Assembly: GCA_900316715.1 (NCBI GenBank) | Contig: ONEC01000049.1 | Span: forward strand, 1-32,865 | Reading direction: 5' to 3' | DNA from: an uncultured Eubacteriales bacterium | GTDB taxonomy: Bacteria; Bacillota; Clostridia; Lachnospirales; Lachnospiraceae | Length of the DNA: 32,865 nt | In this document: positions 1-6,975 of the stretch, one piece after another | How positions within the stretch are numbered: position 1 is the first letter of the stretch | Layout of the letters: the number at the start of each line of letters is the position of its first letter | Program-made: the position numbers and the translations under genes | Notes under the pieces: generated by a model | Told to the model about the DNA's origin: nothing | Database searches by the model: none | What the model saw: only the letters and a program-made list of their open reading frames with translations

Positions 1-233
1 GCTATATCTACATTGTCATTAATTACAAAAGGAACGTTATACTCTGCACAGAGTTTCTTTATCTCCTTTGCCTCTTCCAGGAAGCTCTCTTCATCAAGAG
101 TTTTTTCTCTCAGCTGAATAAATGTAGCCCCGCCATCAAGGCTTTCTTTTACAACTTCGGTAAGAGTTCTTCCATTCAGCCAGTGACGGTCAGTTACAGC
201 ATAAAGTAATAAATCTTTCTTATCTAACTTCAT
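1..233 (-). CDS. thiE: Thiamine-phosphate synthase ThiE (N-terminal part, cut by window edge)
   Basis: This enzyme joins hydroxymethylpyrimidine diphosphate with the thiazole phosphate to make thiamine monophosphate in the cytoplasm. Only about 77 N-terminal residues lie in the window. They read MKLDKKDLLLYAVTDRHWL, then a GGATFIQLREK stretch and FVINDNVDIA. YAVTDR, the QLREK strand and the INDNVDIA strand are the family's opening TIM-barrel signatures. The ATG at 233 overlaps the end of thiM by 14 bp and follows AAAGGAGC, so the two genes are translationally coupled. The pairing with thiM and the upstream TPP riboswitch make the assignment firm. The C-terminal half, and any thiD, would lie to the left of the window. 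Confidence 0.93.
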   Translation of the reverse strand, partial: MKLDKKDLLLYAVTDRHWLNGRTLTEVVKESLDGGATFIQLREKTLDEESFLEEAKEIKKLCAEYNVPFVINDNVDI

Positions 234-1041
234 ATTTAGCTCCTTTTTCCAAAGTTTCTCCATCCATATTATATATAGCGTCGATGATCCTGTTTCTGTA
301 TGTTGAGTTGCCGTCACCTTCCTGCATATGTGACCAGCCTATCTCACCTGCAAGTCCCATGGTACATACAGCAGCTGCGGCAGCTTCCACCTTGTTGTCA
401 GGGTTAGCTACAACAAATGCTGTGGTAAGACCTGAAAGCTGACATCCTGTTCCTGTTATTCTTCCCATTTCAGGACGGCCGTTTCTTATTACGAAGCATT
501 TCTCTGCATCACTTACAAGATCGATGGCCCCTGTAATAGCTACAACAGTACCTGTCTTCTTTGCGAAATCCTTTACAAATCTTACGGCACTGTCCAGGTT
601 TTCTTCTGTTACTGCGTCAGCCACATCAGCATCTACGCCCTTTGTTGTTCCGCTTCCGAGAGCAAGGGTTTTGATCTCAGATATATTTCCTCTGATAACA
701 GTAAACTTGATCTCATCCATAAGCTTAACTGCTGTTTCTGTACGGAGCTTGGAAGCACCTGCTCCAACAGGATCAAGAAGAATTGTGTGGCCAAGCTCTG
801 CAGCCTTTCTTCCGGCTCTGAACATTCCCTCAATTGTTCTCTGATTAAGTGTTCCTATATTGATGTTAAGTCCGCCGCAGATAGTTGTGATATCTTCCAC
901 ATCCTCCGGCTCATCAGACATGATCGGACTTCCTCCTGAGGCAAGAAGTACGTTAGCCACATCATTTACAGTTACATAGTTAGTGATGTTATGAACAAGT
1001 GGTCCATTCTTTCTTACATTTTCAAGGCATTCTCCCAGCAT
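220..1041 (-). CDS. thiM: Hydroxyethylthiazole kinase ThiM
   Basis: ThiM phosphorylates 4-methyl-5-(2-hydroxyethyl)thiazole, the salvage route to the thiazole half of thiamine. The 273-residue product has the usual length. Recognisable family signatures are VHNITNYVTVNDVAN near residue 16, SPIMSDEPED near 38, the LLDPVGAGASKLR segment near 88, and the GRITGTGCQLSG loop near 193 that holds the catalytic Cys region and phosphate-binding glycines. The start at 1041 follows a strong AGGAAGGAG site at a spacing of about 6. It is the first gene of a thiM-thiE operon whose leader contains a TPP riboswitch and a terminator, so it should be shut off when thiamine pyrophosphate is plentiful. Confidence 0.95.
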   Translation of the reverse strand: MLGECLENVRKNGPLVHNITNYVTVNDVANVLLASGGSPIMSDEPEDVEDITTICGGLNINIGTLNQRTIEGMFRAGRKAAELGHTILLDPVGAGASKLRTETAVKLMDEIKFTVIRGNISEIKTLALGSGTTKGVDADVADAVTEENLDSAVRFVKDFAKKTGTVVAITGAIDLVSDAEKCFVIRNGRPEMGRITGTGCQLSGLTTAFVVANPDNKVEAAAAAVCTMGLAGEIGWSHMQEGDGNSTYRNRIIDAIYNMDGETLEKGAKYEVR

Positions 1042-1100
1042 AATGTTCTCCTTCCTTTCTTCATGCAGAATTCTGTCTGCACATGCTGTCTTTGTTCAAT

Positions 1101-1138
1101 AAATAAAATGCAGGCATGCCAATCAAAACATACCTGCA
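1101..1138 (-). terminator. Riboswitch-controlled terminator in the thiM leader
   Basis: On the minus strand the arms TGCAGGTATG and CATGCCTGCA (1129-1138 and 1109-1118) pair over 10 bp with one G-U pair and are followed by TTTTATTT (1108-1101). It lies between the TPP aptamer and the thiM start, the position expected for a transcription attenuator switched by the aptamer. The anti-terminator pairing was not worked out. Confidence 0.8.
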
Positions 1139-1155
1139 CTAAAAGTTCAAATATA

Positions 1156-1245
1156 TTCCCTACGTTGGCATTATCCAAATCAGGTTATGGGTCCAGACAA
1201 AACAGTCTGTTCTCAGCCATCTTTACGACAGCTCCCCTTTTCGAG
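1156..1245 (-). ncRNA. TPP riboswitch (THI element) aptamer
   Basis: Read on the minus strand, this stretch carries the conserved TPP-aptamer blocks in order: GGGGAGC (about 1237-1231), the GGCTGAGA motif (1218-1211), an ACCC stretch, AACCTGAT, then TGGATAATGCCAACGTAGGG ending at 1156. These match the pyrimidine- and pyrophosphate-sensing loops of the THI box. The position directly upstream of thiM-thiE agrees. The exact 5' limit, and which bases form P1, are uncertain. Confidence 0.93.
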
Positions 1246-1249
1246 AGGA

Positions 1250-1278
1250 ATTATACACCTTTACCCGGCATTATGCAA
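1250..1278 (-). promoter_or_regulatory. Candidate promoter of the thiM-thiE operon
   Basis: On the minus strand TTGCAT (1278-1273) and TATAAT (1255-1250) are separated by 17 bp. Transcription would start near 1242, just at the conserved aptamer sequence. That leaves little room for a full P1 5' strand, so a promoter slightly further upstream is possible. Confidence 0.5.
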
Positions 1279-1291
1279 TCTCTGCAATTTA

Positions 1292-1320
1292 TTGATATTA
1301 CAAAATCAGGATGATATAAT
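1292..1320 (+). promoter_or_regulatory. Promoter of the HIT-epimerase operon
   Basis: TTGATA at 1292-1297 and TATAAT at 1315-1320 with a 17-bp spacer form a near-consensus sigma-A promoter 42 bp before the HIT start codon. It stands back-to-back with the thiM promoter, the two -35 elements being 13 bp apart. Confidence 0.75.
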
Positions 1321-1361
1321 ATAATTTACAAATTTTTCCAAATATTCGGAGGAAACAAGCG

Positions 1362-1784
1362 ATGATTAAAGATGATTGTATATTCTGTAAGCTTGCTAAC
1401 GGAGTTTTCCCAACAAACAGTATATATGAAGATGATGACTTCAATGTTATCCTGGATGCAAGTCCTGCAAACAGAGGACATGCACTTATACTTCCAAAGC
1501 AGCACTTCGATAATCTCCACACAGCAGATGACGAAGTACTTGCAAAGGTTATGCCTCTTGCAAAAAAGATTGCAGCTGCTATCAAGCAGGTTACCGGCTG
1601 TGACGGAGTAAACATTATCCAGAACAATGGTCCTGCAGCAGGACAGACAGTATTCCATCTTCACATACATGTAGTTCCCAGATTCAACGATGACTTCGAG
1701 TTTGAATGGCCACACAAGAGTTTTTCAGATGAAGAACAGGCCGCTACAGCAGCAGAGATTGCAGCTGTATTAAAGGGGGAATGA
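1362..1784 (+). CDS. HIT-family nucleotide hydrolase (HinT-like)
   Basis: This is a 140-residue histidine-triad protein. Members hydrolyse nucleoside phosphoramidates or adenylylated compounds, and this length fits the HinT branch. The catalytic triad H99-L-H101-I-H103-V-V is intact. The N-terminal CIFC pair (C6, C9) is common in zinc-carrying HIT proteins, and the NNG-x-AAGQ-x-V-x-HLH block before the triad is typical. The start is set by a CGGAGGAA site 8 bp before the ATG. The stop lies 3 bp before the next gene, so it is cotranscribed with the sugar epimerase. The physiological substrate cannot be read from the sequence, and the link to sugar metabolism may be only positional. Confidence 0.92.
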   Translation: MIKDDCIFCKLANGVFPTNSIYEDDDFNVILDASPANRGHALILPKQHFDNLHTADDEVLAKVMPLAKKIAAAIKQVTGCDGVNIIQNNGPAAGQTVFHLHIHVVPRFNDDFEFEWPHKSFSDEEQAATAAEIAAVLKGE

Positions 1785-1787
1785 TCT

Positions 1788-2801
1788 ATGCCAATCACGG
1801 CTACAGTTAAAAAGTATAAAGACGAGGACGTTATCGTCCTTAAGTCAGACTGTTACGAAGCAACTATTGCTCCTTTTATAGGAAGCAACGTTATGCGTAT
1901 GCGCAACAACGAGATGGATGTAGAGTTTTTCAGATATGATGAGAATCTCACTATTGAAGAGCTTAAGGCTGAGTCTGTTATATATGGAATGCCTACACTC
2001 TTCTATGGCAACCGTCTCGGTAAGGGCGTGCTTAGAGCATCCGACTATACTTATCAGTTCACTCCAAATGATGCCGAAGGCAATTACCTTCACGGTTTTC
2101 TTCATACAAGACAGCATGAGATAATCAGTACCGAAGTACGTAACAGCCAGGCCATCGGAAAGACCAGATATATTTATGATGAGAAAGATCCGCTGTTTAG
2201 TGTATTTCCTGTAAAGTTCACTGCAGACTTTACATTTACACTGAATGATGACGGACTCTACTATGAGGTAACCATTACAAATAATTCTGACAGACAGCTT
2301 CCTTATAGTATCTGTAATCATACATGTATATGTGCTCCATTTACCAGTACTGGTAAGGCACTTGATACAAGGATCTTCGCATCCATCGGTGATGAAAAGT
2401 GGCTTCTTAATCAGTTCTGCCTTCCTACAACTGAAACTGCTCCTCTTGATAATCATGATAAGCAGTATCAGACCGGTTCAATGGTACCTGTAGAACATGT
2501 AATAAATAATGATATTTATCCATCTGTTATTGCTGATCTGGACGGCGTGCCATTCAGAGGCGCCATCATATCAGATCTTGCTTCCGGAAAAGAAATCTTC
2601 TATGAAGTAGACGATGCCTTCAAATTCTGGATTTTTTGGAATCATGACGGCGACAAAGGATATATATGTCCTGAACCGATCACCTGGATGATCGATGCAC
2701 CTAATCTTCCTCTTCACAATGAGGAATCCGGTTATATCGAACTTGCTCCGGGCGAGGCAAAGACCGTAAAAGAACACATTTACAGCAAACAGAAAATATA
2801 A
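1788..2801 (+). CDS. Aldose 1-epimerase (GalM-like) family protein
   Basis: The 337-residue protein belongs to the aldose 1-epimerase superfamily, which interconverts sugar anomers in the cytoplasm. Supporting features are the N-terminal beta-strand-rich start, the GNRLGKG turn near residue 76, the YLHGFLHTR segment near 100 with the family's first conserved histidine, and the ICNHTCICAPF block near 175. There is no signal peptide. GGGGGAATGATCT precedes the ATG at 1788. It is the second gene of an operon with the HIT protein, and the cellobiose phosphorylase follows after a terminator. Sugar specificity is unknown: glucose, galactose or a phosphorylated sugar are all possible. Confidence 0.82.
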   Translation: MPITATVKKYKDEDVIVLKSDCYEATIAPFIGSNVMRMRNNEMDVEFFRYDENLTIEELKAESVIYGMPTLFYGNRLGKGVLRASDYTYQFTPNDAEGNYLHGFLHTRQHEIISTEVRNSQAIGKTRYIYDEKDPLFSVFPVKFTADFTFTLNDDGLYYEVTITNNSDRQLPYSICNHTCICAPFTSTGKALDTRIFASIGDEKWLLNQFCLPTTETAPLDNHDKQYQTGSMVPVEHVINNDIYPSVIADLDGVPFRGAIISDLASGKEIFYEVDDAFKFWIFWNHDGDKGYICPEPITWMIDAPNLPLHNEESGYIELAPGEAKTVKEHIYSKQKI

Positions 2802-2815
2802 TTAAGATATGGCGT

Positions 2816-2848
2816 GAGCACCTAATTCTCCTTGAGTTTTAGGTGCTC
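2816..2848 (+). terminator. Terminator after the epimerase gene
   Basis: The arms GAGCACCTAA (2816-2825) and TTAGGTGCTC (2839-2848) form a perfect 10-bp stem with a 13-nt loop. The following tract TTATACTATAAT is only partly T-rich, so termination may be incomplete. The -35 box of the next promoter lies in the loop. Confidence 0.65.
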
Positions 2849-2860
2849 TTATACTATAAT
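2832..2860 (+). promoter_or_regulatory. Candidate promoter of the cellobiose phosphorylase gene
   Basis: TTGAGT (2832-2837) and TATAAT (2855-2860) are 17 bp apart and would start transcription near 2867, giving a leader of about 65 nt. The -35 box is inside the loop of the preceding terminator. The -10 box is perfect and the -35 box matches at four or five positions. Confidence 0.6.
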
Positions 2861-2932
2861 TCTATACATCTGTTTAATCAGATGGGTTTATATTTATTAA
2901 CAAAAAAAACAGGAAGGGAAGGTAACAAACTT

Positions 2933-5380
2933 ATGAAATTTGGTTTCTTCGATGATGCAGCCAAAGAGTATGTCATCACATCTCCAAGAACTCCTTATCC
3001 ATGGATCAATTACCTTGGAACAGAGAGTTTCTTCTCACTCATTTCAAACACAGCAGGAGGATATCATTTCTATAAAGATGCGCGTATGAGACGTATCACA
3101 AGATATCGCTACAACAACGTTCCGGTTGATGTAGGTGGACGTTATTTCTACATTAACGATGATGGTGTAGTTTGGAATCCGGGCTGGTCACCAGTAAAGA
3201 CAGAGCTTGACTTCTATCAGTGCCGTCATGGTATGGGATATTCTATTATCACAGGTAAGAAGAATGAGCTGAAGGCTGAAGTTACCTTCTTTGTTCCTCA
3301 GGGATACAATGGAGAAGTTCAGAAGGTTGTTCTTAAGAATGAAGGAACAACACCAAAGAGTTTTACTCTTTTCTCATTCCTTGAGTGGTGTCTGTGGAAC
3401 GCTGAAGATGATTCAACTAACTTCCAGAGAAACTTCAATACAGGTGAAGTTGAGGTTGAGGGTTCTACTCTTTTCCATAAGACAGAGTATAAGGAGCGTC
3501 GTGATCACTTCGCATTCTATACAGTTAACAGCGATATAGACGGTTTCGATTGTGACAGAGAGAGCTTCCTTGGTCTTTACAACGGATTTGAAAGACCTGA
3601 CGTAGTATTCGCAGATGCTTCTAAGAATTCAAAGGCTGACGGATGGTCACCTATCGCTTCACATTCACTTAAGATTTCTCTTGCTCCTGGCGAAGAGAAG
3701 GCACTTGTATTCATTCTTGGTTATGTTGAGAATGGTGCAGATAAGTGGAATGCTGATGGTACTATGAACAAGTCAAAGGCTTATGACATGATAGCTCAGT
3801 TCGATACAGCAGATAAGGTTGACGCTGCATTTGCTGCAAACAAGGCTATGTGGGATGAGCTTCTTTCAAAATACAATGTTGAAACACCTGATGACAAGGT
3901 TAACAGAATGGTTAACATCTGGAATCAGTATCAGTGTATGGTTACATTTAATATGTCAAGAAGTGCTTCTTACTTCGAGTCAGGTATCGGACGTGGAATG
4001 GGATTCCGTGATTCTAACCAGGATCTTCTCGGATTCGTTCATCAGATTCCGGACAGAGCTCGTGAGAGAATTCTTGATCTTGCTGCTACTCAGTTCGAAG
4101 ATGGTGGATGCTTCCATCAGTATCAGCCTCTTACAAAGAAGGGTAACGATACTCTCGGCGGTAACTTCTCAGATGATCCACTTTGGATGATCATGTCAAC
4201 AGCTGCTTACATCAAGGAGACAGGTGATTACTCAATCCTCGATGAGCAGGTTCCATATAGAAATGATGAGTCTCTGGCTCAGTCAATGATGCATCACTTA
4301 CATCAGTCATTCTACAAGGTAGCTAAGGAAGTTGGTCCTCACGGACTTCCGCTTTCAATGAGAGCTGACTGGAATGACTGCCTGAATCTTTCATGCTGGT
4401 CAGATACACCGGGTGAAAGCTTCCAGACATATACATCACCTAAGTATGGTGATAAGGGATTCTCAGATGTTGCAGAGTCTATCTTCGTTGCAACACTCTT
4501 CACTTATGCAGGTCCTGACTACGTTGCACTCTGCAAGTATAAGGGCGATGAGGAAGAGGCTGCTAAGGCTCAGGCTGAGATTGACAAGATGAAGGAAACT
4601 ATCAAGAAGTTCGGTTGGGATGGCGATTGGTTCATCAGAGCTTATGACGACCTTGGACGTAAGGTTGGTTCTAAGGAGAACGAAGAAGGTAAGATCTTCA
4701 TCGAGCCACAGGGCTTCGGTATCATGTCAGATATCGGTAAGGAAGACGGTTGGGCTGAGAAGGTTATCAACTCTGTTGAAGAGCGTCTCGGATGCAAGTA
4801 CGGTCTCGTACTTAACAACCCTGCTTTCACAAAGTACTATATCGAGTATGGTGAGATTTCAACATACCCTGCAGGTTACAAAGAGAATGCCGGTGTATTC
4901 TGTCATAACAACGCATGGATGATCTGTGCAGCTGCTTATGCAGGATTTGGTAACAAGGCATTTGACTGGTACTCAAGAATAGCTCCTGCTTTCCTTGAGG
5001 ATATCTCTGATCTTCACAGAACAGAGCCTTATGTATACGCTCAGATGGTTGCCGGTAAGGATGCAGGACGTCAGGGTGAGGCTAAGAACTCATGGCTCAC
5101 AGGTACTGCTGCTTGGAACTTCGTAGCTATCAGCCAGTATATCCTTGGTATCAAGGCTGACTGGAACGGACTTAAGGTTGATCCTTCTATTCCATCAGAG
5201 TGGGATGGCTTCAAGGCAACAAGAAAGTACCGCGGTGCTACATATGAGATCGAGATTCAGAACCCAGATCACGTTGAGAAGGGTGTTAAGAGCGTAACTG
5301 TAGATGGCAACGCTGTTGATGGATGCGTGCTTCCTACATTTGCAGACGGAACTCACAAGGTAGTTGTTGTACTTGGATAA
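2933..5380 (+). CDS. cbp: Cellobiose phosphorylase (glycoside hydrolase family 94)
   Basis: This enzyme splits cellobiose with phosphate into glucose 1-phosphate and glucose inside the cell, saving one ATP per disaccharide. The 815-residue product has the length usual for GH94 cellobiose phosphorylases. The N-terminal half is the beta-sandwich domain ([12 protein letters not shown] start, NPGWSP near 80). The second half is the (alpha/alpha)6 barrel with [14 protein letters not shown] near 350, [11 protein letters not shown] near 385 and the [11 protein letters not shown] active-site segment (D479, D482), whose aspartates include the general acid. There is no signal peptide. I chose the ATG at 2933, after AGGAAGGGAAGG. 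The longer frame opens with a GTG inside the terminator. Highly biased codons suggest strong expression. Cellodextrin or laminaribiose phosphorylase activity is less likely but cannot be excluded. Confidence 0.92.
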   Translation: MKFGFFDDAAKEYVITSPRTPYPWINYLGTESFFSLISNTAGGYHFYKDARMRRITRYRYNNVPVDVGGRYFYINDDGVVWNPGWSPVKTELDFYQCRHGMGYSIITGKKNELKAEVTFFVPQGYNGEVQKVVLKNEGTTPKSFTLFSFLEWCLWNAEDDSTNFQRNFNTGEVEVEGSTLFHKTEYKERRDHFAFYTVNSDIDGFDCDRESFLGLYNGFERPDVVFADASKNSKADGWSPIASHSLKISLAPGEEKALVFILGYVENGADKWNADGTMNKSKAYDMIAQFDTADKVDAAFAANKAMWDELLSKYNVETPDDKVNRMVNIWNQYQCMVTFNMSRSASYFESGIGRGMGFRDSNQDLLGFVHQIPDRARERILDLAATQFEDGGCFHQYQPLTKKGNDTLGGNFSDDPLWMIMSTAAYIKETGDYSILDEQVPYRNDESLAQSMMHHLHQSFYKVAKEVGPHGLPLSMRADWNDCLNLSCWSDTPGESFQTYTSPKYGDKGFSDVAESIFVATLFTYAGPDYVALCKYKGDEEEAAKAQAEIDKMKETIKKFGWDGDWFIRAYDDLGRKVGSKENEEGKIFIEPQGFGIMSDIGKEDGWAEKVINSVEERLGCKYGLVLNNPAFTKYYIEYGEISTYPAGYKENAGVFCHNNAWMICAAAYAGFGNKAFDWYSRIAPAFLEDISDLHRTEPYVYAQMVAGKDAGRQGEAKNSWLTGTAAWNFVAISQYILGIKADWNGLKVDPSIPSEWDGFKATRKYRGATYEIEIQNPDHVEKGVKSVTVDGNAVDGCVLPTFADGTHKVVVVLG

Positions 5381-5399
5381 TTAATAGAAATGTTTTAAG

Positions 5400-5476
5400 G
5401 CCCGGAACTCCCGGATGTCGCGCTTCACCCGGCGTAATACGCCTCTGAAGCACGCACCGGCTCGTTCCGGGTCTTT
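5400..5476 (+). terminator. Long composite hairpin and terminator after cellobiose phosphorylase
   Basis: CCCGGAAC (5401-5408) pairs with GTTCCGGG (5464-5471), followed by TCTTTT. Inside lie further nested pairs: CCGG with CCGG, GCTTCA with TGAAGC, and GGCG with CGCC around a TAATA loop. Together they build one rod of about 70 nt. It is much longer than an ordinary terminator. Confidence 0.7.
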
Positions 5477-5490
5477 TGTATGCTTATGCT

Positions 5491-5760
5491 ATTCTACTAT
5501 TAGCAACAATTTCAGCATTTTCAGGCTATTTTGTTGTTTTTTCTGGCTTGTAGACGCCTTATTCCTGCGACTTCAGCAACATTTTTCGGCTTTTCATGCC
5601 TTTTTGTTGCTTTTTCTGGCGTTTAGGCGCCTAATTCCTGCGACTTCAGCAACATTTTTCGGCTTTTCATGCGTTTTTGTTGCTTTTTCTGGCTTGTAGA
5701 CGCCTAATTCCTGCGACCTCAGCAACATTTTTCGGCTTTTCATGCGTTTTTGTTGCTTTT
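5491..5760. repeat. 73-bp tandem repeat, about 3.7 copies
   Basis: The motif CCTGCGAC recurs at 5564, 5637 and 5710, exactly 73 bp apart. The two full units (5564-5636, 5637-5709) and the third, partial unit (5710-5760) are nearly identical. The first unit (5491-5563) is diverged but alignable. Each unit contains AGCAACA and, about 23 nt later, TGTTGCT, so it can fold into a hairpin with a U-rich loop region on the plus strand. The period is not a multiple of three and the minus frames stop, so it is not a coding repeat. There are no unique spacers, so it is not a CRISPR array. No gene is seen in this 460-bp intergenic stretch. Confidence 0.9.
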
Positions 5761-5773
5761 ACCCTATAACAAT

Positions 5774-5821
5774 GCTCCCCTGAGATGACATACGAAACGG
5801 TCACTCAGGGGCTCTTTTTTT
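5774..5821 (+). terminator. Strong plus-strand terminator after the repeats
   Basis: GCTCCCCTGAG (5774-5784) faces CTCAGGGGCT (5804-5813), with an extra inner TGAC/GTCA pair, followed by CTTTTTTT (5814-5821). It is oriented for plus-strand transcripts, although no plus-strand gene lies between it and the terminator of the cellobiose phosphorylase gene. Confidence 0.85.
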
Positions 5822-5843
5822 GTAATTGTCAGGATCACATTTA

Positions 5844-6113
5844 TCACTGCAGATTCAACTTCTTATTAATGATATGTGCATTCATCAGAACCGCAACTAC
5901 AGAAATAATTATATGGCCTATCAAAACAATCAGTGTCGATTCGATAGCGATGTCTGTCAATGTTGCATCTTTAATATGAGCCACTTTTTCCTGTATACCG
6001 AGATAACGATATTTCATGGCATAATTTATCACTAATATTGAAAGTACAACTCCTACCAGTACAAATAAGATTGTTATAGCAGTCGGAACAGTTCTGTTAT
6101 CTGAACTGTTCAT
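5844..6113 (-). CDS. Small two-helix membrane protein, remnant or partner of an ABC system
   Basis: From an ATG at 6113 preceded by AAAGGAAT, an 89-residue protein runs to 5844. It begins MNSSDNRTVPTAITILFVLV. Predicted membrane helices are about residues 10-30 and 62-82, with a soluble YRYLGIQEKV stretch between them. I do not recognise a family. Its frame is continuous with the truncated ATPase upstream, so a 203-residue fusion can also be translated. The separate ribosome binding site argues that this gene originally had its own start and that the fusion arose by deletion upstream. It may be a complete small subunit or the tail of a permease. Confidence 0.6.
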   Translation of the reverse strand: MNSSDNRTVPTAITILFVLVGVVLSILVINYAMKYRYLGIQEKVAHIKDATLTDIAIESTLIVLIGHIIISVVAVLMNAHIINKKLNLQ

Positions 6114-6455
6114 ATTCCTTTCTTCTGCCCTTGCCACATCAAAATCTCTATAGAATGTCTTGAATACTTTTATAATCTCCCCAACCTTCTGATTATCATT
6201 GAAATATATCCTGTCCGGAAGATAAGCCACTATACCTTTTGTTTTGCTCCCTATCTTATTACCGTCTATCTCAATTTCTCCTTTTGAGTAAGTGAGAAGA
6301 CCTGCAAGAATCTTAATAAGTGTCGTTTTTCCACTGCCGTTCGGTTCCAGAAGGCCTATTATTTTTCCCGGTTCGATCGTCATATCAAAATCATCAAATA
6401 TCATGTTTTTTCCGTATGACTTTTGTAATTCTCTTATACTGATTAGATTACTCAT
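6114..6455 (-). pseudogene. Truncated ABC transporter ATPase (YtrB-like), C-terminal half deleted
   Basis: About 112 residues of an ABC nucleotide-binding domain remain: the N-terminal strand (LISIRELQKSYG), the Walker A region at residues 35-45 and the VAYLPD strand near 76. After residue 112 (FDVARAEE) the frame runs straight into the ribosome binding site and start of the next gene. The signature motif, Walker B and H-loop are all missing. The Walker A reads LLEPNGSGKTT, with Glu where the first glycine of GxxxxGKT should be, which is a second sign of decay. The gene overlaps the GntR gene by 4 bp, the usual order in YtrA-type operons. It can hardly hydrolyse ATP. Confidence 0.8.
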
Positions 6456-6835
6456 ATACTTCCTCCCGTCTTACTCGGATTCTTCTTTAGGTAATCCTTG
6501 GTCTTCTTTACAATATCCTCATCACTGAATCCGAGATCATACATATGTTCAGTAAACTTTTTCATCACCTCATCGCAGATCTTTTCTCTCACGCTGTCAT
6601 CAACCGTTTCGGCAACAAATCTGCCCGATGTTCTCTGTGAATAAAGAATACCCTCACTTTCAAGAGTCTGAAGTGCTTTCTGCATTGTATTCGGATTAAC
6701 ACCTGCTTCAATTGCAAGTTCTCTAACCGGAGGTATTTTGCTTCCCGGACTTAACACACCGCTCACAATATCCTTTTTAATCTTATCTATTATCTGCAGA
6801 TATATCGGCGTTTCATTTTCAAACTTCCATGCCAT
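6452..6835 (-). CDS. GntR-family transcriptional regulator, YtrA subfamily
   Basis: This is a 127-residue regulator with an N-terminal winged helix-turn-helix (PIYLQIIDKIKKDIVSGVL, then PGSKIPPVRELAIEAGVNP, then TLESEGILYSQRTSGRFVA) and a short C-terminal helical tail of about 50 residues. That short tail defines the YtrA type, whose members usually repress an adjacent ABC transporter operon. ATG at 6835 follows AGAGGAG. The partner ATPase downstream is broken, so the regulator may now control only itself and the small membrane protein, or act elsewhere. The palindrome at 6909-6952 is the obvious candidate operator. Confidence 0.9.
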   Translation of the reverse strand: MAWKFENETPIYLQIIDKIKKDIVSGVLSPGSKIPPVRELAIEAGVNPNTMQKALQTLESEGILYSQRTSGRFVAETVDDSVREKICDEVMKKFTEHMYDLGFSDEDIVKKTKDYLKKNPSKTGGSI

Positions 6836-6908
6836 TTAATAACTCCTCTCAGATACTCAGGAATGTCCCTACTATGTTGATAAAACTATATACAAAGTCC
6901 CAATTAAA

Positions 6909-6952
6909 AAACTGTATTATTGTACTATTCACTTAGTACAATAATACAGTTT
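6909..6952. promoter_or_regulatory. Perfect 19-bp inverted repeat, candidate operator of the YtrA-like regulator
   Basis: AAACTGTATTATTGTACTA (6909-6927) is followed after 6 bp by its exact reverse complement (6934-6952). On the minus strand a TTGTAC and a TAATAC 16 bp apart lie within it, so a bound repressor would cover the promoter of the GntR gene. A run of T follows on the minus strand, so the hairpin could also end transcription. The site lies 23 bp from the end of the deacetylase gene. Confidence 0.65.
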
Positions 6953-6975
6953 ATGTTTCATGTCAAGATTTGATT

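Noticed and set aside
991-1314. A 107-codon plus-strand frame opposite the thiM leader
   Set aside because: It is the complement of the TPP riboswitch and terminator; no ribosome binding site and no recognisable protein.
2843-2932. The 30 extra N-terminal codons in front of the cellobiose phosphorylase
   Set aside because: They start with GTG within the previous terminator and before the likely transcription start. The ATG at 2933 has a strong site and gives the normal family length.
5415-5699. A 94-codon plus-strand frame through the repeat block with a Phe-rich, repetitive product
   Set aside because: Its ATG lies inside the terminator hairpin without a ribosome binding site, the 73-bp period shifts the frame in each copy, and the composition is that of a chance frame.
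5491-5760. The tandem repeat considered as a CRISPR array
   Set aside because: The units are contiguous and nearly identical over the whole 73 bp, with no unique spacers and no cas genes.
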